The notes under the pieces are model-generated. The model was not told where the DNA came from and searched no databases. It was given only the letters and a program-made list of their open reading frames with translations. A program made the translations under genes and the position numbers. DNA of 64,000 bases. Origin: Parabacteroides sp. FAFU027 (GTDB lineage Bacteria > Bacteroidota > Bacteroidia > Bacteroidales > UBA7332). The stretch is from positions 372,001-436,000 of the forward strand of contig NZ_JAKZKV010000002.1 in NCBI RefSeq assembly GCF_022808675.1. Reading direction: 5' to 3'. Below are positions 9,569 through 18,456 of this stretch, in pieces (the first letter of the stretch is position 1; each line of letters begins with the position of its first letter).

Positions 9569-10520
9569 AGACTTTATCAATTAATTCACGATATTCACTT
9601 TCGGCATCACTCTGCGCGGTAATACCACCGCCACTCCTGAAGAGCAAACCGTCGCTAGTTTGCTCAATAAAACGAATCATGACAGCGCTTTCCAGATTTT
9701 CGCCATCAAAAACACCGAAGATCCCTGTATAGTAGCCACGCTCATCCAGTTCTGCCTGCCGAATCAGATTCAAAGTGGCATCTTTTGGCGCACCGGAAAT
9801 AGAACCGGCCGGCAGCATCGAAAAGATAATCTCCCCCAAATGGGAATGATTATCCGCCGGCAAACACCCTGATATTTCAGAACTCACCTGCAATAACGTT
9901 TTACCATTCGTTTCTACCCGGTCAATGTACCTGAACTTTGTCACTTCAACCTGATTAGCGACACGACTTAAGTCATTACGAATAAGGTCCACAATCGTAT
10001 AATGCTCCGCTTTTTCTTTAGCATCATTCAATATCCGGTTTTCAGCATCCGGCAGGGTTGCATCAATCGTCCCTTTCATCGGATAGGAGAAAATTCGCCC
10101 GTTTTTTATTTTCACAAAGCACTCAGGAGAAAAACAGACGAATTTACCCGGCATATACAAGCGATACGGCGCATTACTCCGATCGAAAATCTCAGCCAGG
10201 GTAAGATTTGTATCAACATACGTCGGGTAGGTTAGGTTTACCAAAAAAGAGTAGCCTCTCAGAATGCCTGTTTTTACAATATCAAATCCCTTTTTGTATC
10301 GTTCAAAAGAGATTGGCTGTTTGAGAAAATGAAATGGCTGTTCTGTACATTTATCAGAAGGAAGATTTTCGAAGCCAGGAATACTGTAATAAAATTCTCC
10401 CGAAAGATTATTCAGCGGCAGGAAATGACAGTTCTCACCGGAAAAGTCTACGACGAACAAAAAAGGCGTCCTTTCTTGCCCGGCCTCATCCATCTTTTTA
10501 ATCATTTCTACGCTGTTCAT
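9552..10520 (-). CDS. pabB: Aminodeoxychorismate synthase component I
   Basis: This chorismate-binding enzyme makes 4-amino-4-deoxychorismate from chorismate, usually with a PabA glutaminase (not in this window). The chorismate-binding domain is seen in YPMKGTIDA, DLIRNDLSRVA and the motif GSISGAPKDAT, ending with FRSGGGITAQSD. I place the start at 10520 (MNSVEMIKKMDEAG) or 10529, not at the far upstream ATG near 10670. The longer version would add ~50 unlike-family residues and run into the tRNA-Phe promoter. At ~322 residues it is a short PabB, as is normal where the N-terminal extension is lacking. It is coupled to pabC by a short overlap. Confidence 0.88.
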   Translation of the reverse strand: MNSVEMIKKMDEAGQERTPFLFVVDFSGENCHFLPLNNLSGEFYYSIPGFENLPSDKCTEQPFHFLKQPISFERYKKGFDIVKTGILRGYSFLVNLTYPTYVDTNLTLAEIFDRSNAPYRLYMPGKFVCFSPECFVKIKNGRIFSYPMKGTIDATLPDAENRILNDAKEKAEHYTIVDLIRNDLSRVANQVEVTKFRYIDRVETNGKTLLQVSSEISGCLPADNHSHLGEIIFSMLPAGSISGAPKDATLNLIRQAELDERGYYTGIFGVFDGENLESAVMIRFIEQTSDGLLFRSGGGITAQSDAESEYRELIDKVYVPFT

Positions 10521-10648
10521 CCGCTTCATTTTCCGACAAAAGTAAGCAAATTCAAAATAACCGGAAATATTTTCATTTCTAAAAAGCCTAATAGCTACAC
10601 GCTTAGCAACAAAACAGACCTTTTTCACAAAATATTCCAGCCAAACTA

Positions 10649-10679
10649 TTGTGCATTCCGAAGAAAACATCTATCTTTG
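10649..10679 (+). promoter_or_regulatory. Promoter of the first tRNA-Phe gene
   Basis: TTG (10649-10651), a 20-base spacer, then TATCTTTG (10672-10679) match the Bacteroidota -33/-7 consensus; the tRNA begins 22 bases after the -7 element. Confidence 0.65.
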
Positions 10680-10700
10680 CAACCGCAAACGAGAAACAAC

Positions 10701-10773
10701 GGTGCCATAGCTCAGTTGGTAGAGCAAAGGACTGAAAATCCTTGTGTCCCCGGTTCGATTCCTGGTGGCACCA
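10701..10773 (+). tRNA. tRNA-Phe (GAA), copy 1
   Basis: Full cloverleaf: acceptor GGTGCCA pairs with TGGCACC, D-arm GCTCAGTTGGTAGAGC, anticodon stem AAGGA/TCCTT with loop CTGAAAA (anticodon GAA at 10734-10736), T-arm CCCCGGTTCGATTCCTGG, discriminator A. The CCA end is not encoded (followed by CTC). Its own promoter and terminator flank it. Confidence 0.97.
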
Positions 10774-10778
10774 CTCGT

Positions 10779-10813
10779 CAAGAGGGAAGATTGAAAGATC
10801 TTCCCTCTTTTGT
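10779..10813 (+). terminator. Terminator of tRNA-Phe copy 1
   Basis: AGAGGGAAGAT pairs with ATCTTCCCTCT over a short loop, then TTTTGTTTTT. The same structure, slightly diverged, follows the second copy. Confidence 0.8.
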
Positions 10814-10842
10814 TTTTAAATACTGCGAAGCTGAGCAAAACA

Positions 10843-10873
10843 TTTGGATATATTTGAAAAATGCCTATCTTTG
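10843..10873 (+). promoter_or_regulatory. Promoter of the second tRNA-Phe gene
   Basis: TTTG (10843-10846), 19 bases, TATCTTTG (10866-10873): exact Bacteroidota consensus. Confidence 0.7.
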
Positions 10874-10893
10874 CACTCGCAAACGAGAAACGA

Positions 10894-10966
10894 GGTACCA
10901 TAGCTCAGTTGGTAGAGCAAAGGACTGAAAATCCTTGTGTCCCCGGTTCGATTCCTGGTGGTACCA
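10894..10966 (+). tRNA. tRNA-Phe (GAA), copy 2
   Basis: Identical to the copy 193 bases upstream except at acceptor pair 4-69: GGTACCA/TGGTACC here (A-T) against GGTGCCA/TGGCACC there (G-C), so the stem is preserved by a double change. Anticodon GAA; CCA not encoded. Confidence 0.97.
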
Positions 10967-10971
10967 CTCGT

Positions 10972-11006
10972 TAAGAGGGAAGATTGAAAAATCTTCCCTC
11001 TTTTTG
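10972..11006 (+). terminator. Terminator of tRNA-Phe copy 2
   Basis: AGAGGGAAGATT pairs with AATCTTCCCTCT, followed by TTTTTG. A duplicate of the terminator after copy 1, with two base differences. Confidence 0.8.
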
Positions 11007-11055
11007 TTTTCCTATATATTCCTGAAAACCGGAATCAACGCCTTACAAAACAACA

Positions 11056-11083
11056 AAAAGGCCCTCCGGAGAGAGCCTTTTAC
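11056..11083. terminator. Terminator of the M6 protease gene
   Basis: AAAGGCCCTC and GAGAGCCTTT form a stem with a CGGA loop. It sits 20 bases beyond the stop of the minus-strand protease gene, with A-runs that become U-runs on its transcript. Confidence 0.65.
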
Positions 11084-11102
11084 ACAAACATTAAATTCTA
11101 AA

Positions 11103-12995
11103 TCAGAATCCTGCGACGACCTTGTAGGATCTTACTGAGCCATTTTTGATCAGGCGAATGATATAGACTCCATTTGCCCGCACCGGAAAGGTAAGTTGAC
11201 CGGAAGTGGACGTTTTATCACTAAGCAGCTCTCCAGCAACATTGTAGAGCGAGGCGGAAGCTCCAGTTACAAGACCGTTGAGCCGGATTTCTCCATTTTG
11301 ACTTATTATTGCGAGATTATCTCCTACTGTCTCTGTAACAGCTGTTGAAATACTTTTAACCCCCTTTCCTACAATAAAACTAATCAGATTGGATGATTCT
11401 GTGATTTGGGTAACCGGGGTTGCTGTTGCCACACCTTCCCTGGAAAGCGAATTCGGGATTCCGGAGTCAGTAAAATCGGTTCGTCCGGAAGTCCCCGGAA
11501 ACGGATCTCCACTTCGTGAAGCATAATTGGCGATACCGTCGGCTTCCAAAAGATCGTAACAGGGGTGACTGGCATACGCATTTCCCAGACCATTATTCCA
11601 GTATTTTACAAATGCACTATCACTCAAGTCCACATGTGTAATCACTAATCCATGCCCCGGAATATAACTATCCCAACCTGTCTGTTGGCGATTTTCGAGA
11701 TAAAACCATTCCGTATCATTTTCACCCGGAGCCGGCTGGGGATTTGTATGGATGTAAAAGGCTTTATTTGAATTCCCTATATGAGACAGTCCTGTTATTG
11801 TCGTATCTCCACTTAACCTGATTGATGTGGACCACCCGATGATTTTCCTTTCGAAAATGGAAAGATAAGGAGGCGTATTGGCATTGTTGTTATAGTTTCC
11901 TGACGCCATCAGGTTGAATGAGTTTGAATCGAAGAATTGTCCGTTGTCAGCGCCATCAGTATCATAAAGATCCGGCAATCCCAGCACGTGCCCAAATTCA
12001 TGACAGAAGGTACCGATTCCCTCCATCGTTGTACCGCTGACACCTTTCAACTCAGAAGAACAACTGTAAGAACTCACATATACACCATCGAATAATTTAT
12101 TCCCGGAAACACCTGACACACTCCATTGGTGAGGCCATATCGTATTGGCAGACGCTCCGTTTGACTCGGCATATCCGGCATAGAAAATGGCGATGTTATC
12201 CACCACCTTGTCACCATCATTATCGTAGTTCTTGAAATTAAGCGAGGAATAAGCATTATTAGCGAGTGTACAAGCCTCTAAAACCATCTCCCTCGGATGA
12301 AGATCATTTCCTGAGGCATCGTTTCCTCCGTAATAAGCCATATTCTGGGATAAAGTCACCGGACCAACAACATCAAATTGGGGCACCAGATTCCCCATCG
12401 AATTTTCAGTATAATAATCTTTTACGCTTCCGGTATAACCGGTAGCACCAGTAGCGGTGTATCCTGTCTGGTTAAGCATGTTGGTAAAATCAGCATTGGT
12501 TCTGGAGAACTTAACATCCGCAAAATTGACCAGTATAACCAGGTATCTTTGTGTTGGGACGGTAGCTGAACGCAATCCTGATTCGGGCTGGATCAGATAC
12601 TGAGTGATTGATGCTCTTTTCAACGTATTGTGAGTGCCAAATACAGAAGTGGAATCTTTTTGTCGCAACCCGGTGGAAATACTCTGCAGGAAATGGCTCT
12701 CTGTCGCTTTTCGGTTTTCAGGATTATGAGCACGGATGTATCCTGGTTTCAGCTTCCCCAAAGAATCAATCGCATATTTATAGTAACCATCGCTATCCTG
12801 TAAGACGGTATAATTGTCGGTCGTCCGTGAATAGTGCTTCCGCTCATCACCATTCAGCTTTAAAGTGAGTTTTGAGCCATCGGGCTGGGCAATTGTCACC
12901 GGCTCCGGGTTTGCAGTAACGGCTAATGCACCAATCGGGTAAAGGAAAATCACAGACAACACAATCGTTATCGTTATGTAGAACGGTTTTATCAT
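11103..12995 (-). CDS. Secreted M6-family zinc metalloprotease with T9SS sorting tail
   Basis: An immune-inhibitor-A-type (M6) protease exported across the outer membrane. Signal peptide ~1-26 (LYPIGALA); a propeptide-like region with the usual segment KLTLKLNGDERKHY; catalytic domain ~150-430 containing CHEFGHVLGLPDLYD (zinc ligands H332 and H336, catalytic E333). A C-terminal type IX tail (~560-630) follows, with GEIRLNGLVTGASASLYN, NGVYIIRLIKNG and final VRSYKVVAGF. Of 630 residues the last ~75 would be removed or anchored after export. It is a single-gene unit flanked by terminators. Substrate is unknown: family members degrade host or environmental proteins. Confidence 0.9.
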   Translation of the reverse strand: MIKPFYITITIVLSVIFLYPIGALAVTANPEPVTIAQPDGSKLTLKLNGDERKHYSRTTDNYTVLQDSDGYYKYAIDSLGKLKPGYIRAHNPENRKATESHFLQSISTGLRQKDSTSVFGTHNTLKRASITQYLIQPESGLRSATVPTQRYLVILVNFADVKFSRTNADFTNMLNQTGYTATGATGYTGSVKDYYTENSMGNLVPQFDVVGPVTLSQNMAYYGGNDASGNDLHPREMVLEACTLANNAYSSLNFKNYDNDGDKVVDNIAIFYAGYAESNGASANTIWPHQWSVSGVSGNKLFDGVYVSSYSCSSELKGVSGTTMEGIGTFCHEFGHVLGLPDLYDTDGADNGQFFDSNSFNLMASGNYNNNANTPPYLSIFERKIIGWSTSIRLSGDTTITGLSHIGNSNKAFYIHTNPQPAPGENDTEWFYLENRQQTGWDSYIPGHGLVITHVDLSDSAFVKYWNNGLGNAYASHPCYDLLEADGIANYASRSGDPFPGTSGRTDFTDSGIPNSLSREGVATATPVTQITESSNLISFIVGKGVKSISTAVTETVGDNLAIISQNGEIRLNGLVTGASASLYNVAGELLSDKTSTSGQLTFPVRANGVYIIRLIKNGSVRSYKVVAGF

Positions 12996-13131
12996 AAGGG
13001 CAAAGGGTCAAGTGTCCAAATATAGCGATAAATCAATGACTTAACCCGTGATATTACCGTATTTAACTACCCATTACCCTAATGTAAAATTTACTTTTTC
13101 AGCTTCTTTAAAACAGGTTTATTGCAAATGC

Positions 13132-13176
13132 AAAAACGGGCTGTCTCCTCTTGATTGGAAACAGCCCGTTTTTTTG
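13132..13176. terminator. Bidirectional hairpin downstream of prfC
   Basis: AACGGGCTGT (13135-13144) pairs with ACAGCCCGTT (13161-13170), with T7 on the plus strand and A5 (U5 in the minus transcript) on the other side. It ends prfC transcription. Confidence 0.7.
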
Positions 13177-13227
13177 AACTATATATCTTCGTAAAGCTAA
13201 ATGCTCTTAGTGTCTTAATAGCAAAGC

Positions 13228-14808
13228 TTAAAATTCTGAAGTAAAGTGGAAGCGAATGTTTTTAAAATCATTCTGCGCCATCATCAGCACGTAGCCTGAA
13301 TCGGCAAGGAAAACATCGCGCCCCTCTTTATCCACAGCCATAAACTGATACTTGCGTTTCTTGAAGTTTTCCAGTTCAGCCGGATCATCACTTTCGATCC
13401 AGCAGGCTTTGTAAAGGTTCAACGGCTCCCAGCGGCATTGCGCTCCATATTCGTTAAGCAGTCGGTACTGGATAACCTCAAACTGAAGCTGACCCACTGT
13501 ACCGATGATCTTACGACCATTGAATTGGTTGGTAAAGATCTGAGCAACCCCCTCGTCCATCAACTGGTCAATACCTTTGTTGAGCTGTTTAGCCTTCATC
13601 GGATCGGCATTGTCGATGTATTTAAACATCTCAGGAGAGAAGCTCGGTAAGCCCTTGAAGTGCAGTTCTTCGCCGCCGGTCAGAGTATCGCCTATCTTAA
13701 AGTTACCGGTATCGGGAAGACCGACAATATCACCGGGATAAGCATCGTCCACGATGGATTTCTTTTGCGCCATAAAAGCAGTCGGGCTCGAGAAGCGCAT
13801 GAGCTTACCGTTGCGTACATGCTTATAGTTTTCGTTACGGCTGAATTTACCGGAACAGATTTTCACGAATGCGATACAGCTGCGGTGGTTCGGGTCCATA
13901 TTGGCATGGATCTTGAAAATAAAGCCGGTGAATTGCTCTTCTTCTGGTTTTACCTCACGCTCAACGGCATGAATTGGGCGAGGTGATGGTGCAATTTGCA
14001 CAAAACAGTCTAGCAACTCTTTTACCCCGAAGTTATTCAACGCCGAGCCGAAGAATACCGGCGCCAGTTTACCTTTCAGGTATTCTTCTTTATCAAATTC
14101 AGGATAAACGCCTTCGATCAGCTCAATGTCGGAACGCAATTTCTCAGCATCGCTGTCGCCAATATAGTTTTCCAGTTCCGGGCTGTTGATATCTTTGAAA
14201 TTAACCGATTCGCTTACGATTTGCTTACTTGGAGTATAAAGGTCTAGCTTTTCTTCGTAGATATTGTAAACCCCTTTGAAGCGTTGGCCGATATTGATTG
14301 GCCAGCTCAACGGGCGGACAGAGATATTCAGCTCTGCTTCCAGTTCATCCAGCAAGTCAAACGGATCTTTACCCTCGCGGTCGAGCTTATTGACAAAGAT
14401 CATTACAGGCGTATTGCGCATACGGCAAACTTCCATCAGCTTGCGGGTCTGCGCCTCCACCCCTTTCGCTACGTCCACTGCGATGATTACGCTGTCCACT
14501 GCGGTCAAGGTACGGTAAGTATCTTCCGCAAAGTCCTGGTGACCGGGAGTATCGAGGATGTTGATCTTGTAATCGCCGTAGTTGAATCCCATTACCGAAG
14601 TGGCTACCGAGATACCGCGCTGTTTCTCAATCTCCATCCAGTCGGAAGTAGCGGTTTTCTTGATTTTATTCGATTTCACCGCGCCGGCCACATGGATTGC
14701 GCCCCCGAAAAGCAGTAACTTCTCAGTCAGTGTAGTTTTACCCGCATCAGGGTGGCTGATAATCGCAAAGGTGCGTCTTTTTAGAATCTCTTCCTGTAAT
14801 TCTGTCAT
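13228..14808 (-). CDS. prfC: Peptide chain release factor 3
   Basis: RF3 is the GTPase that recycles RF1/RF2 from the ribosome after peptide release. The 526-residue protein shows [13 protein letters not shown] (G1), a switch I region [31 protein letters not shown] (G3) and NKLDREGKD (G4), then the RF3 C-terminal domain with [21 protein letters not shown]. Length and motif order are standard. It is monocistronic, with a terminator after it. Confidence 0.96.
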   Translation of the reverse strand: MTELQEEILKRRTFAIISHPDAGKTTLTEKLLLFGGAIHVAGAVKSNKIKKTATSDWMEIEKQRGISVATSVMGFNYGDYKINILDTPGHQDFAEDTYRTLTAVDSVIIAVDVAKGVEAQTRKLMEVCRMRNTPVMIFVNKLDREGKDPFDLLDELEAELNISVRPLSWPINIGQRFKGVYNIYEEKLDLYTPSKQIVSESVNFKDINSPELENYIGDSDAEKLRSDIELIEGVYPEFDKEEYLKGKLAPVFFGSALNNFGVKELLDCFVQIAPSPRPIHAVEREVKPEEEQFTGFIFKIHANMDPNHRSCIAFVKICSGKFSRNENYKHVRNGKLMRFSSPTAFMAQKKSIVDDAYPGDIVGLPDTGNFKIGDTLTGGEELHFKGLPSFSPEMFKYIDNADPMKAKQLNKGIDQLMDEGVAQIFTNQFNGRKIIGTVGQLQFEVIQYRLLNEYGAQCRWEPLNLYKACWIESDDPAELENFKKRKYQFMAVDKEGRDVFLADSGYVLMMAQNDFKNIRFHFTSEF

Positions 14809-14816
14809 AACTTAGA

Positions 14817-14940
14817 AGCCCCCGAAATCCCCAGATAGGGGACTTTATAGAGCGAGTTTGTGATTTTCTTTATTGTTTTTGTGAAGCATTCTTACACCCT
14901 CCCTTTTGGGGAGGTCCCGATAGCTATCGGGAGGGTGGGG
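14817..14940. repeat. Intergenic palindromic repeats between rfbD and prfC
   Basis: Two units are visible. At 14817-14846 CCCC...AGATAGGGGACTTTA is a short element whose halves recur at 44918 and 45198. At 14895-14937 ACCCTCCC pairs with GGGAGGGT around a perfect inner palindrome CCCGATAGCTATCGGG. Such GC-rich palindromes are frequent intergenic repeats in Bacteroidota and may also terminate rfbD. Confidence 0.6.
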
Positions 14941-14945
14941 CTTCT

Positions 14946-15809
14946 TTAAAATAACTTCGCAATACAATCGGTCAGGCTCTCTTCCCAATAAGGAACAGTG
15001 ATGCCGAAAGTTGTTTTTATTTTTTTCTTGTTTAATACGCTGTAGTGCGGGCGTTTCGCTTTCGTAGGATAGTCTGCTGTTTCTAAAGGAGAAACTTTAC
15101 ACTGGATGCCGACCAGCTTGTGGATTTTTCTGGCAAAATCATACCAGCTACACACTCCTTCATTTGAATAGTGGAATACACCCGGTACAAAACCCTTTTC
15201 TTCTGCAAAGACCACCATCTTCATCAATGCTTCTGCCAAATCAGCGGCATAAGTAGGTGTTCCCACCTGATCAAAGATCACGCCCAAAGTGTCGCGCTCT
15301 TTGCCTAGTCGCATCATCGTTTTTACGAAGTTATTTCCATAGCTGGAATACAACCAGGCAGTACGCACCACTGCTGAATCAGGACAAGCCGCCATTAATT
15401 CCTGTTCACCGGCGAGTTTGGTTTCACCGTAAACAGACTGCGGGCAAACCGGATCGCTCTCCACGTAAGGACGATAGTTCTGCCCGTCAAATACGTAGTC
15501 AGTAGAAACGTGAAGCACTTTAGCACCATGAGCAGCGGCTGCTTCTCCCAGATTGCGAACAGCATCCCGGTTGATTTTGGCACAAAATTCTGGCTCATCT
15601 TCCGCTTTATCTACGGCTGTATATGCCGCACAATTGATGAGGTAATTGATTCCGTTCGCTGCGATAAAATCAGAAACGGCTTCTTTGTCGCAAATGTCCA
15701 ATGCATCGACATCTGTAAAAAGAAAAGTGAACTGTGGATATTTGGCCGACAATTCCTGAAGCTCGCTGCCTAACTGACCGTTAGCTCCGGTAACCAATAT
15801 TTTACTCAT
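14946..15809 (-). CDS. rfbD: dTDP-4-dehydrorhamnose reductase
   Basis: Last enzyme of dTDP-L-rhamnose synthesis, reducing dTDP-4-keto-L-rhamnose with NADPH for cell-surface polysaccharide. The Rossmann motif GANGQLG is at the N-terminus, followed by INCAAYTAVDKAE, STDYVFDG and the catalytic YGETKLAGE (YxxxK), all characteristic of RmlD. I start at 15809 (MSKILVTGANG); an ATG 54 bases upstream would add 18 residues before the nucleotide-binding strand. 287 residues is the normal size. The other rhamnose genes are not in the window, so it is separated from rfbA/B/C here. DUF4924 lies 74 bases upstream. Confidence 0.93.
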   Translation of the reverse strand: MSKILVTGANGQLGSELQELSAKYPQFTFLFTDVDALDICDKEAVSDFIAANGINYLINCAAYTAVDKAEDEPEFCAKINRDAVRNLGEAAAAHGAKVLHVSTDYVFDGQNYRPYVESDPVCPQSVYGETKLAGEQELMAACPDSAVVRTAWLYSSYGNNFVKTMMRLGKERDTLGVIFDQVGTPTYAADLAEALMKMVVFAEEKGFVPGVFHYSNEGVCSWYDFARKIHKLVGIQCKVSPLETADYPTKAKRPHYSVLNKKKIKTTFGITVPYWEESLTDCIAKLF

Positions 15810-15883
15810 TGTATTTTGTTTGTCTTGATATATATTCTTGAATCGAGTTGAGTATAAGTTCATTCCCTCAGTCCTTCACTCCC

Positions 15884-16429
15884 TCAATCCTTATCTAATT
15901 CCCCCGCTCGGTCTTCCTTGTATTTATCCGATAAAAGTCCCAGGAAAGTAGAAATTTGTTTGATAGCCTTCATTGTCTCTTCCGATACTGCCTGTCCTCT
16001 CAGACGCAACATCAGCACACCGTACAAAGCTGAAAAACAGGTTTCAATCTCACCGGTCTGGAGCTCTCCTGCACGGGCACGCAGCTCCACGATAAACGGC
16101 AATGTCTTATAGTAGGCAGCTACATAAAAAGGCTCTTTATTGGAATGTATAAGTTGAAGGTGCAGGTCGGTCAGGTCAATGATTACGTTCTGGTTAATCT
16201 GCAAATGACCGCTTTGCTGTTTATCCTCGCGGCGCATCATGTCGATCAGACTTTCATACCAGTCACGGATCTCTTTTTTAGCCTCTTCCGACTGATCGAA
16301 TTTATCGATGATTCCGGACTGTATTTTATCTAAATCCAGGCCGTTGGCTCTTATTAGATCTTCAATCTGCCACATGAAAAGCAGATATTCTGCGATATTC
16401 TCTTTTTTCTTCTGACGGGCTATGATCAT
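15884..16429 (-). CDS. DUF4924 family protein
   Basis: A 181-residue, mostly helical, charged cytoplasmic protein with no signal peptide. The segment YLLFMWQIEDLIRANGLDLD near the N-terminus and ISTFLGLLSDKYKED near the C-terminus are characteristic of DUF4924, a Bacteroidota family without known function. Its ATG overlaps the stop of the Mur-ligase-like gene by four bases, so the two are translationally coupled; that is the only functional hint. Confidence 0.8.
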   Translation of the reverse strand: MIIARQKKKENIAEYLLFMWQIEDLIRANGLDLDKIQSGIIDKFDQSEEAKKEIRDWYESLIDMMRREDKQQSGHLQINQNVIIDLTDLHLQLIHSNKEPFYVAAYYKTLPFIVELRARAGELQTGEIETCFSALYGVLMLRLRGQAVSEETMKAIKQISTFLGLLSDKYKEDRAGELDKD

Positions 16430-17388
16430 GCCGGGTCTTTTCTTATTTCAACGGAAACAGGTTCCTTGGTAAAATGGGTGCAATACTCAGAAATAGCTGC
16501 ATAAAAATCTTTATCCTGCATACCCAATTGACGGCATGCCAGGCGAGCGCCATTAAGGTTTTGCAGGAAATATTCATCACAAACCTCGATCGGATAGTGT
16601 CCGAAACGGGTTTTAAGCATCAGTTGGCCATCGACATATTCGGTGTCGTGAGCCTTATAGGGCATGCCGGTTATATCGTCGCGCAGCAGGGCGGTAAGAT
16701 TCTCCAGCGGCATATCTTCTTCGAAGTAGATACATTTCCCATCACGGTCAATGCGCTCAATCAAAGTCTTGAAGCTCTCCAGATAGCTTTCAAAGGCAGG
16801 GAAAGATTCGCATTCGTCCCAAATCAGGTTGGTCAGCAATGCAATCTGCGGTTTGTAGAACAGGTGCAGCGGCCGGGGTTCTATGGGTGAAGTACTGAAC
16901 TCATCACCTTCCAGCAAAGCAATCCGGTTGTCGTAACTCAAATGGATGGAGGAAGAGGTTCCTTTCATTTCATTAAGAGCCACATAATCGAATGCAATCT
17001 TGTGCTTTTTCAGGGCAAACATCATCATCGACATGATGCTGCTTTTTCCTTTGCTACCGCTTACCACAAAACGAACCTTATTTTTATTCTGATGATAGAT
17101 GAATTCCGGAAACGACATCACCAACAGCCCTTTTTCATAAGCACGGGCCAGTTCCGGATTCGATTTATCCAGGTGCATAGCCGGTACAACTACGTCAATA
17201 CCTTTTACGAGCGTCTCCGTATCCCAATCCATTCGTTCTGGGAGGAGGTCATGCTGAGCCAACAACTTGCGTTGCTCTTCCGGAATGACAATGTCAGAAC
17301 CGGTTACGTGATACCCCTTTTTCTGGAGGGCCACGGCAAGCTGGCACATCGTGTAATCTCCGATGGAAATAATATGGATACGTTTCAT
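16426..17388 (-). CDS. Mur-ligase-like protein lacking the C-terminal domain
   Basis: Resembles the MurC/Mpl branch of ATP-dependent peptide ligases that act on UDP-N-acetylmuramate. The N-terminal Rossmann domain starts MKRIHIISIG (start at 17388; a farther ATG adds 36 unlike residues). The P-loop VSGSKGKSSIMS lies at ~109-120, then LLEGDEFSTSP and ALLTNLIWDECESF in the central domain, and NLNGARLACRQLG near the end. The protein stops at 320 residues, whereas MurC and Mpl run to ~450: the third, amino-acid-binding domain is missing. The end is not an obvious frameshift, because the stop is cleanly coupled to DUF4924 through an ATGA overlap. Catalytic competence is therefore doubtful. Confidence 0.75.
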   Translation of the reverse strand: MKRIHIISIGDYTMCQLAVALQKKGYHVTGSDIVIPEEQRKLLAQHDLLPERMDWDTETLVKGIDVVVPAMHLDKSNPELARAYEKGLLVMSFPEFIYHQNKNKVRFVVSGSKGKSSIMSMMMFALKKHKIAFDYVALNEMKGTSSSIHLSYDNRIALLEGDEFSTSPIEPRPLHLFYKPQIALLTNLIWDECESFPAFESYLESFKTLIERIDRDGKCIYFEEDMPLENLTALLRDDITGMPYKAHDTEYVDGQLMLKTRFGHYPIEVCDEYFLQNLNGARLACRQLGMQDKDFYAAISEYCTHFTKEPVSVEIRKDPA

Positions 17389-17521
17389 CAAAATCGAATT
17401 AATCATCACAACGAATAAGTCCGGACATAGAAACATCCGAAAAAACCCGTCCCAATCAGTTTTACAGCAAAAAACAACACCTTTTTTAACGATCAATAAT
17501 CTGTGTCACAACAGTTATTGC

Positions 17522-17529
17522 TAAATTTG
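17522..17529 (+). promoter_or_regulatory. -7 element of the MBL hydrolase gene
   Basis: TAAATTTG matches TAnnTTTG and lies 22 bases before the ATG at 17551. It would place the transcript start downstream of the alternative upstream ATG, supporting the 17551 start. Confidence 0.55.
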
Positions 17530-17550
17530 GGTGCAAAAATAATACTTATA

Positions 17551-18387
17551 ATGCAGTTAACCCTTATACAGTCCGGTTTTTTTTATTGTACGGGAGGTGC
17601 CATGTTCGGAGTTATTCCCCAAAAAATCTGGAGAAAACGTTATCCGGCCTATGGCGAAATGTGTCGACTGAGCACAAATATGCTATACGTAGAGATGGGT
17701 AGCAGGAAGATTGTGGTCGATGCAGGTACAGGTGTAAAATATCCGGAGCGTTGTAAAAGTTATGGCTTTGAAAATGTGATAAATCCCGCAGTGGCATTAT
17801 CCTCACTGGGTGTCCCGTCCGATGAGGTAACTGATGTTATACTTACCCATCTGCATTTTGACCATTGCGGCGGTTGCACCGGCACAGACAAAAACGGAGT
17901 CCTGAATGTTACTTTTCCCAAAGCTATCCATTGGGTCAGCCGGAAACAATGGGAACACGCACAAAACCCGACTTTACTGGATGAGGACGCCTACTGGCCG
18001 GAGAATGTAAGCCCGTTGGAGGATGCCGGACTGATATGCCTGGTCGAACAAGACAGCGAAATCTACCCCGGTGTAAAACTCGAACTCTACAATGGCCATA
18101 CCCCCGGACAAATTGTCCCCGTCTTTGAACTCAATGGATTACGATATTGTTTTACTGGTGATGTGATACCTACATCGGCACACCTCTCTACTTTGTGGAT
18201 CTCGGCATACGATATCTACCCGGTAGATTCGGTTAATGAGAAACTGAGATTATTGAACAATGCCGTGGTTGATAACCGGATACTCATCACATCACATGAT
18301 ACTGAAGCCCTGGCTTTTACCATCCGGAAAATGTCTGATTATTATAAGTTGAAAAACGAAATCGCCATTCGTTTATGTAAAATATAA
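17551..18387 (+). CDS. MBL-fold metallo-hydrolase
   Basis: A 278-residue metallo-beta-lactamase-fold enzyme of the lactonase/glyoxalase-II-like class. The metal site motif THLHFDHCGG has H100, H102, D104 and H105; further ligands are the His in NGHTPGQ and the Asp in YCFTGDVIPT, and the last His is probably in TSHDTE. No signal peptide, so cytoplasmic. The general outline (GVIPQKIWRKRYP near the N-terminus) is that of uncharacterised MBL hydrolases annotated as AHL-lactonase-like; the true substrate cannot be told. It is divergent from the Mur-like gene. Confidence 0.85.
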   Translation: MQLTLIQSGFFYCTGGAMFGVIPQKIWRKRYPAYGEMCRLSTNMLYVEMGSRKIVVDAGTGVKYPERCKSYGFENVINPAVALSSLGVPSDEVTDVILTHLHFDHCGGCTGTDKNGVLNVTFPKAIHWVSRKQWEHAQNPTLLDEDAYWPENVSPLEDAGLICLVEQDSEIYPGVKLELYNGHTPGQIVPVFELNGLRYCFTGDVIPTSAHLSTLWISAYDIYPVDSVNEKLRLLNNAVVDNRILITSHDTEALAFTIRKMSDYYKLKNEIAIRLCKI

Positions 18388-18428
18388 TAAAACGGAACCA
18401 TAACGGAATCGTTTGAGAAAAATTGCAC

Positions 18429-18436
18429 TACCTTTG
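18429..18436 (+). promoter_or_regulatory. -7 element of the small T9SS-tail gene
   Basis: TACCTTTG, a consensus Bacteroidota -7 element, is 20 bases before the ATG at 18457. Confidence 0.5.
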
Positions 18437-18456
18437 CATTATATCGTTTTTTAAGG

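Noticed and set aside
10530-10670. Upstream extension of pabB to an ATG near 10670
   Set aside because: It adds about 50 residues unlike PabB and overlaps the tRNA-Phe promoter; start at 10520 fits the family.
10329-10928. 199-codon plus-strand frame running through pabB and both tRNA-Phe genes
   Set aside because: It overlaps an obvious CDS and two tRNAs, and its sequence repeats with the tRNA duplication.
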